Shown here piece by piece: positions 41,501-56,097 of a stretch of DNA of 64,000 nt. The stretch is from Bactericera cockerelli (Eukaryota > Arthropoda > Insecta > Hemiptera > Triozidae): positions 19,488,525 to 19,552,524 of the forward strand of contig CM044959.1 of assembly GCA_024516035.1 (NCBI GenBank). The letters run 5' to 3'. The notes below the pieces were generated by a model. It ran no database searches and was not told where the DNA came from. It was given only the letters and a program-made list of their open reading frames with translations. Positions within the stretch are counted from its first letter, which is position 1; every line of letters begins with the position of its first letter. The position numbers and the translations under genes are program-made.

Positions 41501-44000
41501 TCATTGTTGAGGCTGTTAGTGTTTTCATTATTCTCAACAAAAGAAGCGAGTACTATCCGATTTTGATGATGGCAAATTACATCAGGGAACATCTTCACCA
41601 AGGTAATTATTATTTCCAACTCTTTTATACATCTTTTATTGTAAATTACACCTCTAACACTTGGTAGTTCATTGAGATGTAATATGGTCTACCTATGTAA
41701 CATTTATTTTGAATTGTATGTCTATAAACTAATAGTATGGTAACAAGAGTTGTAATAATAGAGGTATTTTCATACTTACTACTTATCTCTTCGAATATAA
41801 TTTGAGGTAAATTATATGTTCCTAACCTGGAAGTAATGCAAGTGCTTAGTTAATTAAGTCTTTATGAGGGCTCTCTTGTAGATTGGGTTAGTAAAGTAGA
41901 TGAGTTTGTTAGGACTTAAGAGCAAGTGACCAGTGAGCAGTGTGGGATGTTGGGCGTGAGATATTGTTGTCATCATCCAGAATAGTTTTATTTGAATTTC
42001 CAAACATTATTTTATGTAATTAAGTTTAGTAATGTAGTGAAATAAGAAATACGATTTTACTGTACTAAGGTCAAGAGTAAGTTTATTTTACATCAATAGG
42101 TATTTTTTAAGTGGGCAATATGTAAATTTCTGTTTTGAGAATCACTTTAAACTTTATTTTGTAGATGCAATTTGGGAAATATTTTTAATTTTTGTTTTTG
42201 AGTAGATAGTACAATATAGTTAGTTTGTCTTGTATTTGTCTGACTCGTACTCTACATAGCTAGCATGCTTGCTTGGAATCCTAACTCTAATTACTGTCAC
42301 CAACGATGTATTGTCATTGTTACCCTTTTCTTTGTTTGAATACATTAACAATGCAAACTTTTTGAATGTTTGTATTTCTTGTTGTGAAAACTTAAATGAA
42401 AATGTTTCATATGGCGTGCTTGGAAATTACTGTGAATAGACAAAAAATGTCAGTGTTGAAACAAAAAGAAATCCTCATGGAACCTTAAAAATAACATTGC
42501 GAAGCACGAAACGGCAGGTAAATGTGCAGGCAATATCCAAACTACTGTCGGGTATGAGAAACACCTAATAAGAACGTTAATAAAAATGTATATCAGAAAA
42601 TTTCATGAGTACCTACACTACCTATGCATGCCTCTCAAACTAATTGATGATACATTCTTGTTTTAGGTCATTGATAAAGTGTATTTATGAATGGATACAA
42701 AATTGAATCACACCCTCAATTTTCCTCTTTTGGTTAAAAAAATTGTGATTCACCACCAAACTGTCGTGTCAAAACGTATTTTTATTCATTAGCCGCCACC
42801 ACCGCTCCGTCAAGAAGGTGAAAAATATCTGACGGCGGGCTGAAAAAAAAGTGCAAAACTTTGTGTGCCCGTAAATTACCACACGGAGTAGGTGCAGTGT
42901 AGAATGTTTTTTACTGCTTTATCTTTGGAAAATAAAAATTAAAATGCAGAGGTAATAAATATCACATTTAGGATGGATGAGGGAGTTCACAGGAGTGTAG
43001 GATGCATCAGGCAGTTTTAAATGCCAAAGAGAATGAAAACGTGTGTACCTATTGATAAATGATATTGCTTCCGTCCGTCGAGCATTTATGTTTTCATCAA
43101 AGTGATAAGCTACATTTTACAAGAAAAAAAATCCATGAAAAACTGTAAGATATGAAAATGAAAAATAGAAATAATATTATATTTTATTAGGGTAGGTACC
43201 TAGTTGAACAGTATAAATTTAATAATAGTCTTTTTTTTTTATTAGATATGTACAAGTACAGATTCAAACTTTCAAGTACCCATATGCGCCGATAAAAGCA
43301 GTAAATCAAGCCATCAACTAGGTTGTTAGTTCAATTTTGAAATTTTCAAATTATTTCTTCTGAAAATGGGGAGCCCATTTTTATTTTCAGATTCACAATT
43401 TAAAGGGATCCAGGAAGAGCCTCCTTAAACAATAAAATTCAAAATCTTTCATAAAATAAGTGCAATAACCCTTTCATAGAAGGTCAAAATATGAAGAAAT
43501 TATTATTAATTTGGAAACAGCGTGAAGAGAACATTTCATAATATTTTTAATAACAATAAAATGTGTAATAAATTGACTTTTAATTTTGAAATTTACAATA
43601 TGTTGTGCTTTCAACCCTTTTCTTAAAAAACGAAGTTTGAAGTTTTATGAAATATTCCATTGTAGCTCAGTTTAGGGACGGGGGTGTCAGAAAGTATTGT
43701 TCTGTTTTCAGTGTTTTGACAGCTATATTTTAAAGCATCCAAATTACTTGCTTGCTTCTTAATTTTCTGAACACTGTTGTTTATATTTTAAACTTTATTA
43801 ATGACAAATGATGTAAAGCACAATAACTTTTATAAAACATTAATTTTGAAAATAGTAATAGAAACAGAATATGTTTATAGGTACCTAAGGAAACCCATAT
43901 TTCTGGAGTCCCCTCTCTCCAGCCTCTCTAACATTGAGCGAAGTGAGCCTATAACCACTCATTTGTTATTCTTCACAAATCGCAATCTGACAAATCGATA
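38510..44000. other. No gene recognised
   Basis: AT-rich, largely single-copy in this window. No SINE, tRNA box or coding motif seen. T-run at 43232-43242. Confidence 0.5.
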
Positions 44001-47000
44001 ATAGTTCCATGAAGCGCACATCAATGTTCCCAGAGATGTAGATCGCCCGATACGTCAGCTCACATCCATCAATACCATCTCAATAGGGAACTGAATTTGA
44101 ACACGGATAAATTTATGTTATCTGACGGGACGTACAAGTTCGGCCATAATTCACAGGCAATTCTACACGTCGTGGATTGAACTCGGATCGATCTAGACAT
44201 AGAACCAGGCTAGATGAGATATTTGATAAACCTTGTACAAATTTTTAAGGAAGCTTGAACCGAAGCTACGAGTGTCGTCTGTCCAGATTTGGATCCATTT
44301 GGTGTGGTCTTGTACGCTAAGCGCCTTGTATGGACTGCCCGAGGATGAACACTCGATGAGAAAAACCGCAGCTCTGCTGTTCCTGTCATAAGACTTTCGC
44401 TTTTTCAACCGTGTGAAACTTGCAGTGAATTTTCCGACAGGTTTCAATCATAAAATAATATTAATAAGTAGGTAAATAAGTATACTCGTACATACGAGTA
44501 TATGAGTAAGAAGGTCAGCTAATTATATGCCGATGAAACTCGACATTTTCACGGTGTCCTGTGAAGTAGCATCATCGATTAAAAATTAGATGTAATCAAA
44601 ATTTGTTGCGTTTTGTAATAACGATCATCTAGCATCTACCTTTAGGTTTACCACCCAGATTTGTTGCTAGTGTATTGGTATCACAACAACAAACGCATCC
44701 TCGTCAATTTTGTTGGCCCATGTTCATCCTCACTCAGGACCGGAGCATGCTGGAACATTATCTCGAGATTATTCTCCTCTGGTATGTCTCTTGTATGTCA
44801 GGAATCTCATTATCTTGTAACAAGTGACAAATATCTTGTTCCATGTCTATCATATTAAGAGATTCTAGAATTCCATTTCGAGTGACTTGGCTTGCGTCTA
44901 CCAGTGGATCGTTTTTGGTCTGAGGAATGAAAAAGAGAAGTCGTTGTCGTTGCTGCGTTTTGAAATTGGTTCAATTCTTATCGGATCTTGACCAGTGGGG
45001 ACTGGTATAATCCGACTATTTGAGTTTTTTTAAATTGAACGACTACAGGCGTGATTGTCTAGAGCATTTTTGAAAACCATTTCCATCAAATGAAACGTAT
45101 GACATACATATATTAAGTTCCAATCAGAATTGGATATACAACTTATTCGCTAATTGTAGGATATTGAAGAAAGGAGTCTTTCAGCAGTCTTTTTTTAAAT
45201 AAGTGATCATCTTATGTTAATTTCATTAATTTATAGTTTTTAGTACTTTGTCTTTTCTTTTTCCAAAAAAGCTACTTGTCCTTCAGTTTGTTAGACTAAC
45301 TAGTCTCTCATATTTCACGCTAATTTTCCGTGACTCACTGGTCAACTCCAAATTACCCCTTTTACTCGTATTGCCCGAGCTAGACAGATTTGTAGAATTA
45401 GATACAACCTTTCAATTTCATCTTGTAGCTTCCTCCGTCACTGGCGCGCATCTCTAATTAGGGAAGACACTATTAATAGTTCTTGCACATAGTTAATTAA
45501 GACTCGAGACAATTTGTACGTGGTCAATAATCAATGTTTCCATCCATAAACATGGACAAGACGTCTGCGCGTACCAGACAGACAGACGAGTCTTGCAACT
45601 TTAGTCCTGAGCACGTTTCTTCAAGTTTATTAATTCATCCAATACAAATGAGAAACTGATTGATTTGCTTTTTTATCCTGTCTGAAAGATTCTGTTTTTA
45701 TGTTATAATTAATTCATTAGATCTTTTTCATTGTACAGACATTGTTACATTACAGTACCCCTAAACTAAACAGACGGCACATATGTATGTAGCTGATTTT
45801 AATTTCGGAACAAAACCTGCATTTTTAGTTAACTATCCGATACAATTAATGACATAGCTATACACAATGTTCTTTTGAGTGTATGTTGCTAAAACTTTGA
45901 AGTTTCATATGGTCATGATTCTGAAGCTAATCAGACGGATTGTTGAAATTAAATTTTTGTCAAGAAAACTACTCCACCTTACTGCGTTCGAAAAGTTGGC
46001 ATCACTAGCCGGAATCGACTCATTGCCTCGCCAAATCTCTGCCTCCATATTTGACAGTCTTCCCATTCATTTTTGTCATATCCGAGAGTTTCCATGTCCC
46101 TCTTGATAGAATCCAACTATCTGAGTCTTCCTCTTCCTTGCAGGCGCTTCGTTTCATGTTTGCTATGTTTTTATGGCTCGCATTACAAGACTACTTAAAA
46201 CTTTCGAAAATATAGAACAAAGAATAGAATATGGAATTAAATCAGGTTCCGATCAGGAATTAAACTCAAGACCCACAGGATTGTGAGAGAATTGCTTATT
46301 TTGTACAACTGCTGGAATTTCCTCATCTGAGAAGAATACATTAGTATCGCTCCTCAGGGATGAGCAATAGTCTTGAGCCAATTCCATTCTTCCTGTAACA
46401 ATACAGAATGAACAAAACTTGCAATTCTTCTGGGTATTTATAGTTTAAGGAAAAGTTGAATTCCTTTCCAAGAACAATAAAAAGTCCTTACCTGAAGACT
46501 TTCTCTTATCTAGGAGAATTGTACAGAGAATGTGAGTTGGAGATGTTTCACTAGGTCAGCCTGTTTTGTCCATGTTCAGTTTTAAGCCATTTGGGTGAGT
46601 TTTCACTATCTATTTTTTATATTATGTATAGGCTACAAAAAAAACGTACATTATAAATATAAAAGTATAAATATTCACAACTTTACAAACGTAACTTATA
46701 ATAAATGTTGAAAAAGTCACAAACGCTGCAGAGTTCCATGTTTAAACAGCTATATAATAATGTGTCACCTTTGTTTATACATTTTTGATTTTTTATTCTG
46801 TCATGCATGTTTGTCCTTTTTCCTGCCAGGATTTTTCTCTACTCCACCTTTATCCCTCCTTCTCCTCCTCATTTTCCTTCTCTCCCTGTCTTCTCCACCA
46901 GTGCAACACAGTCAGGACTCGTAGGGAGGGGAAATATCCGTGTGACGTTTTTATTATTGATGATGACGACTGAGTTGACAAATAATAATAATGTATGAAA

Positions 47001-50000
47001 AAATAGACAGGAGAAAATGGGAGGAAGAGAAACAGCATGTCACACAGGAGCGAAAAATGTGTCCGGATATTTCATCACGTGTTACATGCTAGGCTCGTGA
47101 GTCCCGTTTCAACAACGGGTCGGATGGCACTGTCCGGATCTCAATGTTGAAATTCCTACATGTAATGAGAAAAATCGATATAGTTAGTATAAATAGAGAC
47201 TTATAAACGATTTTATTTCGAATTTTTTTTTTTTTAATACAGCAATATTAAATTTACAATATACTTCTTCTTATTTTTATGGGTTGCGAATTCTCTCTCT
47301 CTCTTGATGTTGGTACTTTCTGAGTTTGGTTCATGGTTCCCGATTTTTCTAAACAGGATTTGGTTTCGTTTTGTATCAAACGGATCAATCCCGATTGCTA
47401 TGAGATCTTAAATACGAAAAAATTGGCTTCTACAGCAATTATTTCTTTATTCATGTCTTCATTGCGTGGGCCGTTGTGCATATGCATACATGTTTAAGTG
47501 AAATTTAAGTTCATACGAGTTAATGCCGCCCTTGTAAAAAAATGCACTCTCTACTCTTGTCAATACAATCCTCTGTCACATACCTTTTGTTCATTTTAGT
47601 TTTTCTAAATAAAAAAAATTACGGAGATGCCTCTACGTAGTTGCAGAACTAGAGGGTTACTTTAAATTTACTTACAGATAAATTACAATGGCCGGAATGA
47701 TTTTTCTAAAGTTTTACTCTACGCTTATTTGTCTTGCATCACACAGACGATCTAAGAAATGGCATTATAAAATATTATTAATCTAGTGAAAGGAAGCTGG
47801 TATACATACCTTCTATTTCTATCATAAATAATTATGTGGTCATTGGTCTTTTGATAGGAGTAAGAGGAGTGATCCCACACATGTTTGAGCAGTTCAGAAA
47901 AAAAACTTCAATTTACCAAAATCTATCTTCAAATATGTAACGATTGCATCAATATAGGAAGGTCGTGCCGCCTGATTCTTAATCATTTATAAAAACAATA
48001 ATTATTATTAGAAGAAAAAAAAAATGAGAAGAAAAATAATCCACCATTAACATCTTTATAATATTTTACTGTGTCTTTGGTATATAGATTACTTTATTAT
48101 TAGTATTTTGGTTTAATATTATATATTGAACCTATTTTACCCACCAAACTTTATAATAAAGCTAACGTCTTGTTTAGAGCTCGGATATGGACATCAATAA
48201 AATCCTCCCGCCACCGTAATACAGGTAACTGTATCACATAGGACACTGAAGCATGTTGAAGAAACACTCACACCTGTCAAGGAACTTGCAAGCATACATA
48301 GTTGCCTGAAGACACTACCTTGATTGTAAAAACAAAGAAGAAGTTGCAAAGGGAAGTGTGAGTTGGGAAGAAAATGAAACATGAAGAACAGCTATGTGAA
48401 CAGTTTGAAAGAGATAATTACAGTATTGCTGACAGGCATAATTGGGTGTAGAGAGAGGGGGCGGAAACATAAATACATAATAACATAATGTAGTACATAT
48501 TTAACAAGCTAGATGTAGATGGAGTTGTTCGTGGTGGTGTACCTGTGCTGAATCCCATCCTAGAAGCTATACCTATACCAAGCTAAAGGTAAGAAGACGT
48601 TAACTTCCTGTTTATTCTGTTCTGTTGATACATAAATGAATAGACTTAAATACCTACCTACAAAATAGACACGAAACATGAACTCCATTTTGAAAATCAC
48701 TCCTTTCAAATGTGAATTTTTTTTCGAAATACTCTTGTTAAACTTATAATAGAAGTCACTACCGGCTTCAAGTAAGATGCTAATAACATAACATTGACAA
48801 TCATCTATTCTTGTACCAATCTACTGAAAATATGGTGTCAAAAAGATCACTAAATAGAATCCTAATCGTAGTAGCTAGTGAGGCCAAATTAACATCTATG
48901 TGTAGGTAAGAGATCCCAGGATACACAATTGACTAATTGAGGAACTGAAAGCCACTCCTTTTCTATGTTATCTCCTCCTGACTTGATAAGGATCTAGAGT
49001 AAGTTACACTGTGAATGTCATCAACGCGTTGAGGAATAGAATGATGTTCATGTCTAGAATAAGAAGCAAGAAAATAGCAAAGAAGAATCACTATAAAATC
49101 GGAAAAGGAAGAGGAGGAGAAAAAGAAAAATAATTTAAATCTGGGGTTAAGTGGCAGAGAATGCATAAGACATTAAATTCGCCCCGTATTACAAAACATC
49201 ATGGATATTCAGTCTGCTGAAGAGATTCAATTAGCTCAGTACAACTATATCCAGGTATTTCCTCAAATGTATATACAATATTTTACTTGTACATTGTATC
49301 TACATCCATCAAAACATCACTTTTCTGTTTAGACTGAAATCCATCCATATATAAATCCATACCTAATTATTTTGATAAAAATCATTTTTTTAATTAAATT
49401 ATTGTTTTTAATTTTAATTTCTTCCATTTTTAAAGAGCAGAATGCAATCTCCGCTAGTGTTGGCAAATTCAGTCTGAAGATCGGGTCATTTAGTTCTCAG
49501 TCACTTAAAAGAACTAGTTCTAAAGAAGTCGTTTAGTTAATTCAGTTGTTCAATCAAAGATTATAGCTTGATTTCTTGTGGTTATCTGAGCATTGCAATC
49601 TCCGAGAGCGGTTGGCGGTTGGTTTCTTCAAATTCGGACATTATCCGCTGTTTGGTGCAAGAGTTCCACTAAATTCCCAATGCGGGTTTCGCCAGCAGCC
49701 AGGGTCCTTGTCAAGTCCAAGTTCTTGTGATGCAGAAATCTCCTCCATAAGTCAAAGTCGAGCGAAGGCGATTTGCATATTGTATGCTGTGATAACAAGG
49801 CTCGGACTATTGGCCGTCGAGTTATGTACATTAGCATTCTGTGTTACATGTAAGTTACAAGTTTAGGAAGTTGCTTGGTCGCGGGAGGCTCAGGATGAGT
49901 GTTTGGTTGTTGTCATATCCGTAGGATTCTGTTCAACCGAGGTAAAATATTTAATTATTTCTAGAAAATCATTAACGTTTAAGGTCAATTGAACATTAAA

Positions 50001-50369
50001 TTTGATTTACATTAAAATGAAGTACAATTTTCTTTATAGTCCTTACTTTTTTCAACCTTACTGGTATATCAAACTAGGAAAGGATATAATATTATGTTGG
50101 GTAGTCTAATAAATTCCTGAGAGACTGAATGATTAAACCACTAATTGCAGTAAACATAGGTATCAATATCAATCTAACACTAGAAATATCAAATAATAGA
50201 AATATTTGATCCTATCGTTTGGTCCTTTTGATTCTTTTCTAAAATATTAATATCTAAACATATCGAAAAGGCAAATTTTAAGAAATATCAATAGTTTCAC
50301 TTATTTGACGTACTGGATTATAATGCTAATGAATAATTATTATGACATCAGCAGCACTCACAACTAATT
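44001..50369. other. No gene recognised
   Basis: No recognisable element. Short open frames (44193-44447 minus, 49576-49866 plus) have no known motif. Confidence 0.5.
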
Positions 50370-50512
50370 TCAGTGGCTCGACCTTTAGGGTAGTGGACTC
50401 GTAACCTGAAAGTTGATAGTTCAAGTCCCAAGAATGGCACAGATATTAGTAAGGCGGGTTTGAGTTATTTTGACATCACTCTTGTGATCAAAACAAATAT
50501 GATAAGCTAACC
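50370..50512 (+). repeat. SINE family A, old copy
   Basis: CGACCTTTAGGGTAGTGGAC, TCGTAACCTGAAAGTTGATA, GTTCAAGTCCCAAGAATGGC, then ATGATAAGCT tail. Confidence 0.75.
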
Positions 50513-53345
50513 TTACAAGACATCGGAAAGATGGACGCAGGACTGGTAAAAGAAACCATTTAAGATAAGTGATGAAAAGTTGGCAGCAGTTTCACGAGCC
50601 AGGTTGCAAACACGCAAGATTGAGCTGTATTTGAATAAAACAAGTACTATGTGGAGGAGACCAGAAGACCCCTTAGTGTTCAACACGTCTTTGTTACATC
50701 CATAATTTCTATTTTAATCACCATCACCAGGAAATTTTAACACAACAAATTTGCTTTCATGAGAGACAGAGATGAAAAATCTAGTATGTTCAACAGGGTA
50801 GGTACCACGTAAAGTTTTATTTTAATTCATCAAGCTTCAATAGGAAGTTAAAATGGAATGGAAGAATCACGAACTTCTATCGGATCACCCATGTTAAGCG
50901 AAGGCACTGCGTGGTTGTTAAATTGATGCATTTGTTGTAACTTACTGTCAATGCCATAGTTACGTGGAATTTCGTGATATATTTTAAAGGTATTATAAAC
51001 ATTATTGCTTTTTAACTGAGGATTAGTACAACTGACCGGGAAAAATGAAAACTAAAGACCTCTCGTGATATGACCTAATGACCATTGTATTCCTATTGAC
51101 AGCAATAGACCTTCATACATAAATAAGTTTAAACTGAACCGATTTCGTTGAACTGTTCAAGAACTCTGAACTCTATTTCACATTATTATTATTATACCAG
51201 TTGAACTTTGCAAAAACCATCGGCAACACCCTGTATGAGAGATGTTGGGATAACTATGACAGTAGATGGAGTGATAAATGAAATACTAGTCGACATTATC
51301 CAAGCAATACGTCTGTTGTCTCAACAGGTCAAAATTACCAGCAGGCTACTGAGCTACGCGGCCAGATCCTGGGGTACCCACTGGGGCTCTGGAAGTGGTC
51401 ATGGCAGGAATACCTGGACGGATGTTAAATTAATCTAGGCCTCACGCACTGAGACCACTTATGAACGGGTCTGACTCGCTGCAGGCGAAACTTGAGGAAC
51501 AACTTGGTCTTGAACTGTTATACGTTCCGCCTCAGGGATAACATTTCTGAGAAGAGTTTCCAAAGCTGCTGGTAATTTTCTTTTCTTGTTTGTCTGCTTT
51601 CTCCTGAAACTTTTAAAGGTCATTTAAAACTAATGACATTGGTGTGGTTATAAATGATCACATGACATATTGTAAAACGTGTAGTTTGAAGGTTCTCATA
51701 CACTTTAGCCTATTAATTTTTAAAATACTATGCTGAATGAAGCCACCAAGTTTCATTAAAATGGGAATAACCAACTTTGTAACATGATGTGTACATTTTC
51801 CAATTTGCATTTTGTTCACGAATTTCAAATAATACCAGATTAGTCGGGGTTGAGCTTTCAAATTTCACAATACAGTCGAAACATATTAAATTATTATTAC
51901 TCTGTTACTATGGGTTTGCATGGAAAGGCGGCTTAGGACTTGGAGAAGAAACTCAGAGATGAATCTGCAACTCCGTGATCATGTCACGTGCCGCTTAAAT
52001 CTCATACACACAAAATCACATCCATGAAACATGTATAAAGTTCTAGGAACGAATAGCCAGTGCCTTATTATTATGTAGAACATTGCAAACACTGGTATAT
52101 TTCATGCTTTGTGCTCGTTGTTCCATGGGAAATGTAAACAAACCAGCGAGGCGGGAAATTAGATCCATGGGTTGTGATTAACTTTTTCATTATTACTCAA
52201 AGCTCGTGATTCTCCCCTCTTTTCTCCGACGCGTCCCTGATCCCTGCCTCCCCTCACTTTATGTCTTTATCTCGGGGATTGCATGAACATTTGGAAATTT
52301 AAATAATAATGGTATCAAGTGTAAGCGCTCCAGTTCATGTTGGATTGTCATTCACTTTGGATCCCATTATTGCTCTCAAATGTTCTTCTTTCGACATTTT
52401 CCTTTGTTTTACTGTATCCACTCCGCTCAATGATGATTTTTCAGGAGTTCATCATACCGGTGGTGCCTTATTAATAGGGTATATATTTTCAAATGTCAAG
52501 TTGATGCCCACTTGCAATGATGGTTCACTGTATAGGTACCTATAGATGCTACTTATCATAAAAGCAGCTTAGCTTGAAAGGACAAAAAAATGCACATTAC
52601 TTACCTGTAAATGAAATTTTTAGCTTCAATGAGAATCGTACGTAAAGAAAGATCCATATTAAATTACAATTAGTTATTCAACCAACGATCGTCACAAATA
52701 AATTATAATTCAATAGTCGTTTTTTAATATCACACTATTAAGCTCATTTCTTGCTTTTGGTTTCAAAGTTAATGCTCCAAAACACTGTCAGTGTTTGCAC
52801 TGCGATGATACATCATCCAATAAGTATCACATCCTTCACTTACTCATTTCATTTTAATTAAACGACACACGTCTCTGTCCCTATCTTTTTATCTGCCACA
52901 AATATCTTCAGGGATTTGCGAAAATATTAGAAAAAGCGTCGAATCTATACACCGCACACCATTGGAGCGTGTGTTGTTATTGGAACATGTAAACAACAAC
53001 AGAAACATAGCAGACGGGAAGAAGAAGCAGATAGAGAAAGTTATTGACGATGACGAATATGTATATGGAAACATTGAGCGAGGGTGGGGGTGGGGGCTAA
53101 TGGTTGTGGGTTAGGATGTTGAGTATGCACAGGATGGGGGACTGATGGGTCAGAACTTAATGATGATGGATCAGGGATATTCAAAGCCATTATCAAAACC
53201 CTCCAGTCGATTCCCAGACCACAACAGACCGCCGCCGCACCCGGAACTCTGAGAAAATACCGCAACCTTTGAATAAGTATTATCCCTGTGTATACTGATG
53301 TGCATGTAATGGATGTATAGCATTTTGTCACACACTATGCTGTGC
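50513..53345. other. No gene recognised
   Basis: Nothing supported. Confidence 0.5.
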
Positions 53346-53377
53346 CTTCCTTCTACACTATGCAGTGTAGAAGGAAG
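53346..53377. repeat. Perfect 14-bp hairpin
   Basis: CTTCCTTCTACACT, loop ATGC, AGTGTAGAAGGAAG. Confidence 0.85.
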
Positions 53378-55548
53378 TAGCACTTGGAATATGAGCCTGA
53401 AAAGTTAGGTAATGTTTTGATTTAGGTTTATTAGACACCTTACACGATCCTTGTGAATTTCTACTGGGACGCATGCAGGATTATTTGGATAAGAAGATTT
53501 AAGAGGATTCTACTTTTGAACCTTGAATTCGCTGGTTTAATTCGCATTTTATTTGGATTGAATAAGAGAAAATGTTGAAAAGTCAATTTCTATCTTGACT
53601 TCCTTCTCTCCACAATAATTTTGTCCATATCTCACATTTATTTTTTGAAATTGCCGTTGATTGAAAAGATTTTTTTTTAAACCTCATTATCTTTCACATG
53701 GTTTCCAAGTATGGAGAGATTGTGCTTTAGAAGAACTGTATGAAGAGGGTACTCAAAAAATATGAACTTGTAACATACAAGTAATATTTGAAAATTGACT
53801 AACAAACTGATTGATCTGGTCGTAAAGGTCATAAGGTGCTAGTAGGAATATAATAACTGATGTGTAATAGAGAAGGCTGCTTTGTTGTTTGAAGAAGGCG
53901 AAACAAGGACATTTATAAATTTTCATTAAACATCAACCGCTGAAGATTTATTTTATCGAATTGAAATCACAATGGAGTAGGATTGGATAAATAATTGAGC
54001 AGATCGTTGCTCTCGAAAAACACATAAATTATTGGTAATTGAAAGTGGATAAGACAAGCTTGGACAGCAAGAGATAAAAAAAAGGAAATCTAAAAACAAT
54101 AATGGGGGAAAGAGCTTATTCAAATTAATTGAAAGAACACACCTCGTTGCTATAAAAATAAATAACCCTAAAAGAATCCTACCCTCCATCGATACAAAAA
54201 CACTATATCTAAAGCTGAAATCTTTCCGATCAGCATTCTCCATGTATTAAAAGGCGTTAAATATATCCCTCTAAACGGCAAAGGACTCTCCATTAAGGAA
54301 GATAATAGAAAGAGAGGTCTTACTCGGTTTAATCAATTGAAAGTAGTATCTGGTGGTAATGATTATTATTTCCTTTTGATATAAATGTGTTGGCAAGGAT
54401 GTCGGGTCTAATGAAAACAAAAAGAAAATTGGATGAGAGAAAGAAAAGAAAAAATCTGTTCCAGATAGGTATAAGGGGTTCAAAACATATTCGGGTATAT
54501 GTATACAGCTATACTGTATACTAAACATAATACAGGTTGTTGATTAATTCCAGGACTCCATGGTTTCTCAGAGTTATGGATCTTTAAATAATTTCACTTG
54601 ACTTATTAACAAAATTGTTTTAAAAATTACATTATCTTGGAAAATGCACTGGGTAGACCGAATACTACTCGCATTGTTCAAATCTTTCTGAACAATTCTT
54701 GTGCCTTAGCCCTTTTTAGTTCTCATAAACTTTGTAGACTCAATGTAAACGTGTTTTTTAAAACGCTGGCAGATCTTTTCAAGTAGCCGAAGTCAAAATT
54801 CTCGTTATTTAGCCATGAAAGTTTCGCAAAAGTCTTTATAATACGTTCATGTATTTTTATTTAATATTAAGACCAAAATTGCAACAGACCATGTCCTTTG
54901 TAGCTAGGTCTCACAGACTTGATATATTATCATGTCTCAGAATCATCATCTCATCTCAAAACCAAATAATGTTCTGAGAATCACTGGAGCAGAAAAAATA
55001 CCCAAGGAAAGTAAGGAACAAGAAGAAGCAGATAAATGTGGTGTGAGACACATCAGGGAGGATGCAGAACGAGATCTGGGACATGGAGGAGGAGGAGGAG
55101 GGAAATTGAGAATATTGGAAAAGAACGATTGGATGGATAAAGTTTAATTAAATGCTTAAGATGGAAACAGACTCGGGCCAGGCAGGTAAGGGAGAGATAA
55201 CAGTGCTTCTTACTAATGTTTATAAATTATCCTCAATTCTTTTTCTTTCTTCGATTGTATAGGGTCGAGGTGGGCGTGTGAGAGTGGCTTCGATTTCTTT
55301 GGGGAATTCGGTTCTAAGTATGTTTAGTTGTTTAGTGTGTTTCCAATTCCTGTAAGCTAGGCTGCGAAATCTGTTTGAAGTTTCTTAAAGTAATGTTCTT
55401 TTTATTTTAAGAATGCAAAATAAACAATTGAATATGGAAGGAGGCAATGTATTTGATCTGGGTGTTCAGAATATCCTTTCACCAAATTAGTTCACCTGTC
55501 TCTCTTTCACTTAAAGAGATTTGTTATTGCTATGATAACCGAAATCAT
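53378..55548. other. No gene recognised
   Basis: Nothing supported. A 71-codon frame at 54932-55147 has only a glycine run. Confidence 0.5.
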
Positions 55549-55550
55549 TA

Positions 55551-55968
55551 GGGCCTTTCACACGTACGGATAAATTGACGGATTTGGAACGTACGGTTCA
55601 AGATCTTTAAAATTGGACCGTGCGTGTAAATTCAAACTTATCCGTCGTCTCCTGGACTGTGAGATATCTATTTGGACCGTGGATCTGAAGAAGGTCTGGC
55701 AGTAAAGATCCGTCGGTCCAAATCTGTACATGTAAATACAAACTTCAACCCTATATGGACTGTTCATATTTGAAATAAAAAGTGTACAGACAGATCTGAA
55801 CCGTCGGACTAGGACTGGCAGATTTGGACTGTCGGATTTGATCCGTTTCTTAATTTGATACACAAAATATTGGACTCTCGATTCCCTTTCCAGTCCATCT
55901 GCCAGTCCAACCGTTGAATTGGACTTACAGTCCGGATCCGTCAATTTATACGTACGTGTGAAAGGCCC
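55551..55968. mobile_element. MITE, 418 bp, TA target
   Basis: Ends GGGCCTTTCACACGTACGGA and, inverted, GGGCCTTTCACACGTACGTA, both continuing TAAATTGACGGAT. TA on both sides (55549-55550, 55969-55970); TTA...TAA extends the symmetry. Inside, CCGTCGG / TGGCAG / GGTCCAAATCTG-like words recur in both orientations. No coding. TA target fits Tc1/mariner or the ISL2EU group of PIF/Harbinger. Confidence 0.8.
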
Positions 55969-55974
55969 TAATAG

Positions 55975-56097
55975 CTCATAGTTCTATGACAAGACGATGG
56001 ACTTGTAACTTGATGGTCAACGCTTTGAGTCCCATGTTTTTATTAAGGCGAGTTGGAGGTAATTGTGACATCACGAATGTGATTAACACAAATATGT
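55975..56097 (+). repeat. SINE family A, old copy
   Basis: GACGATGGACTTGTAACTTG, GCTTTGAGTCCCATG, GTGACATCACGAATGTGATT, AACACAAATATG. Confidence 0.75.

Noticed and set aside
49576..49866. 96-codon open frame as a gene
   Set aside because: No recognisable motif, no splice or codon-use support, and overlapping open frame on the other strand.
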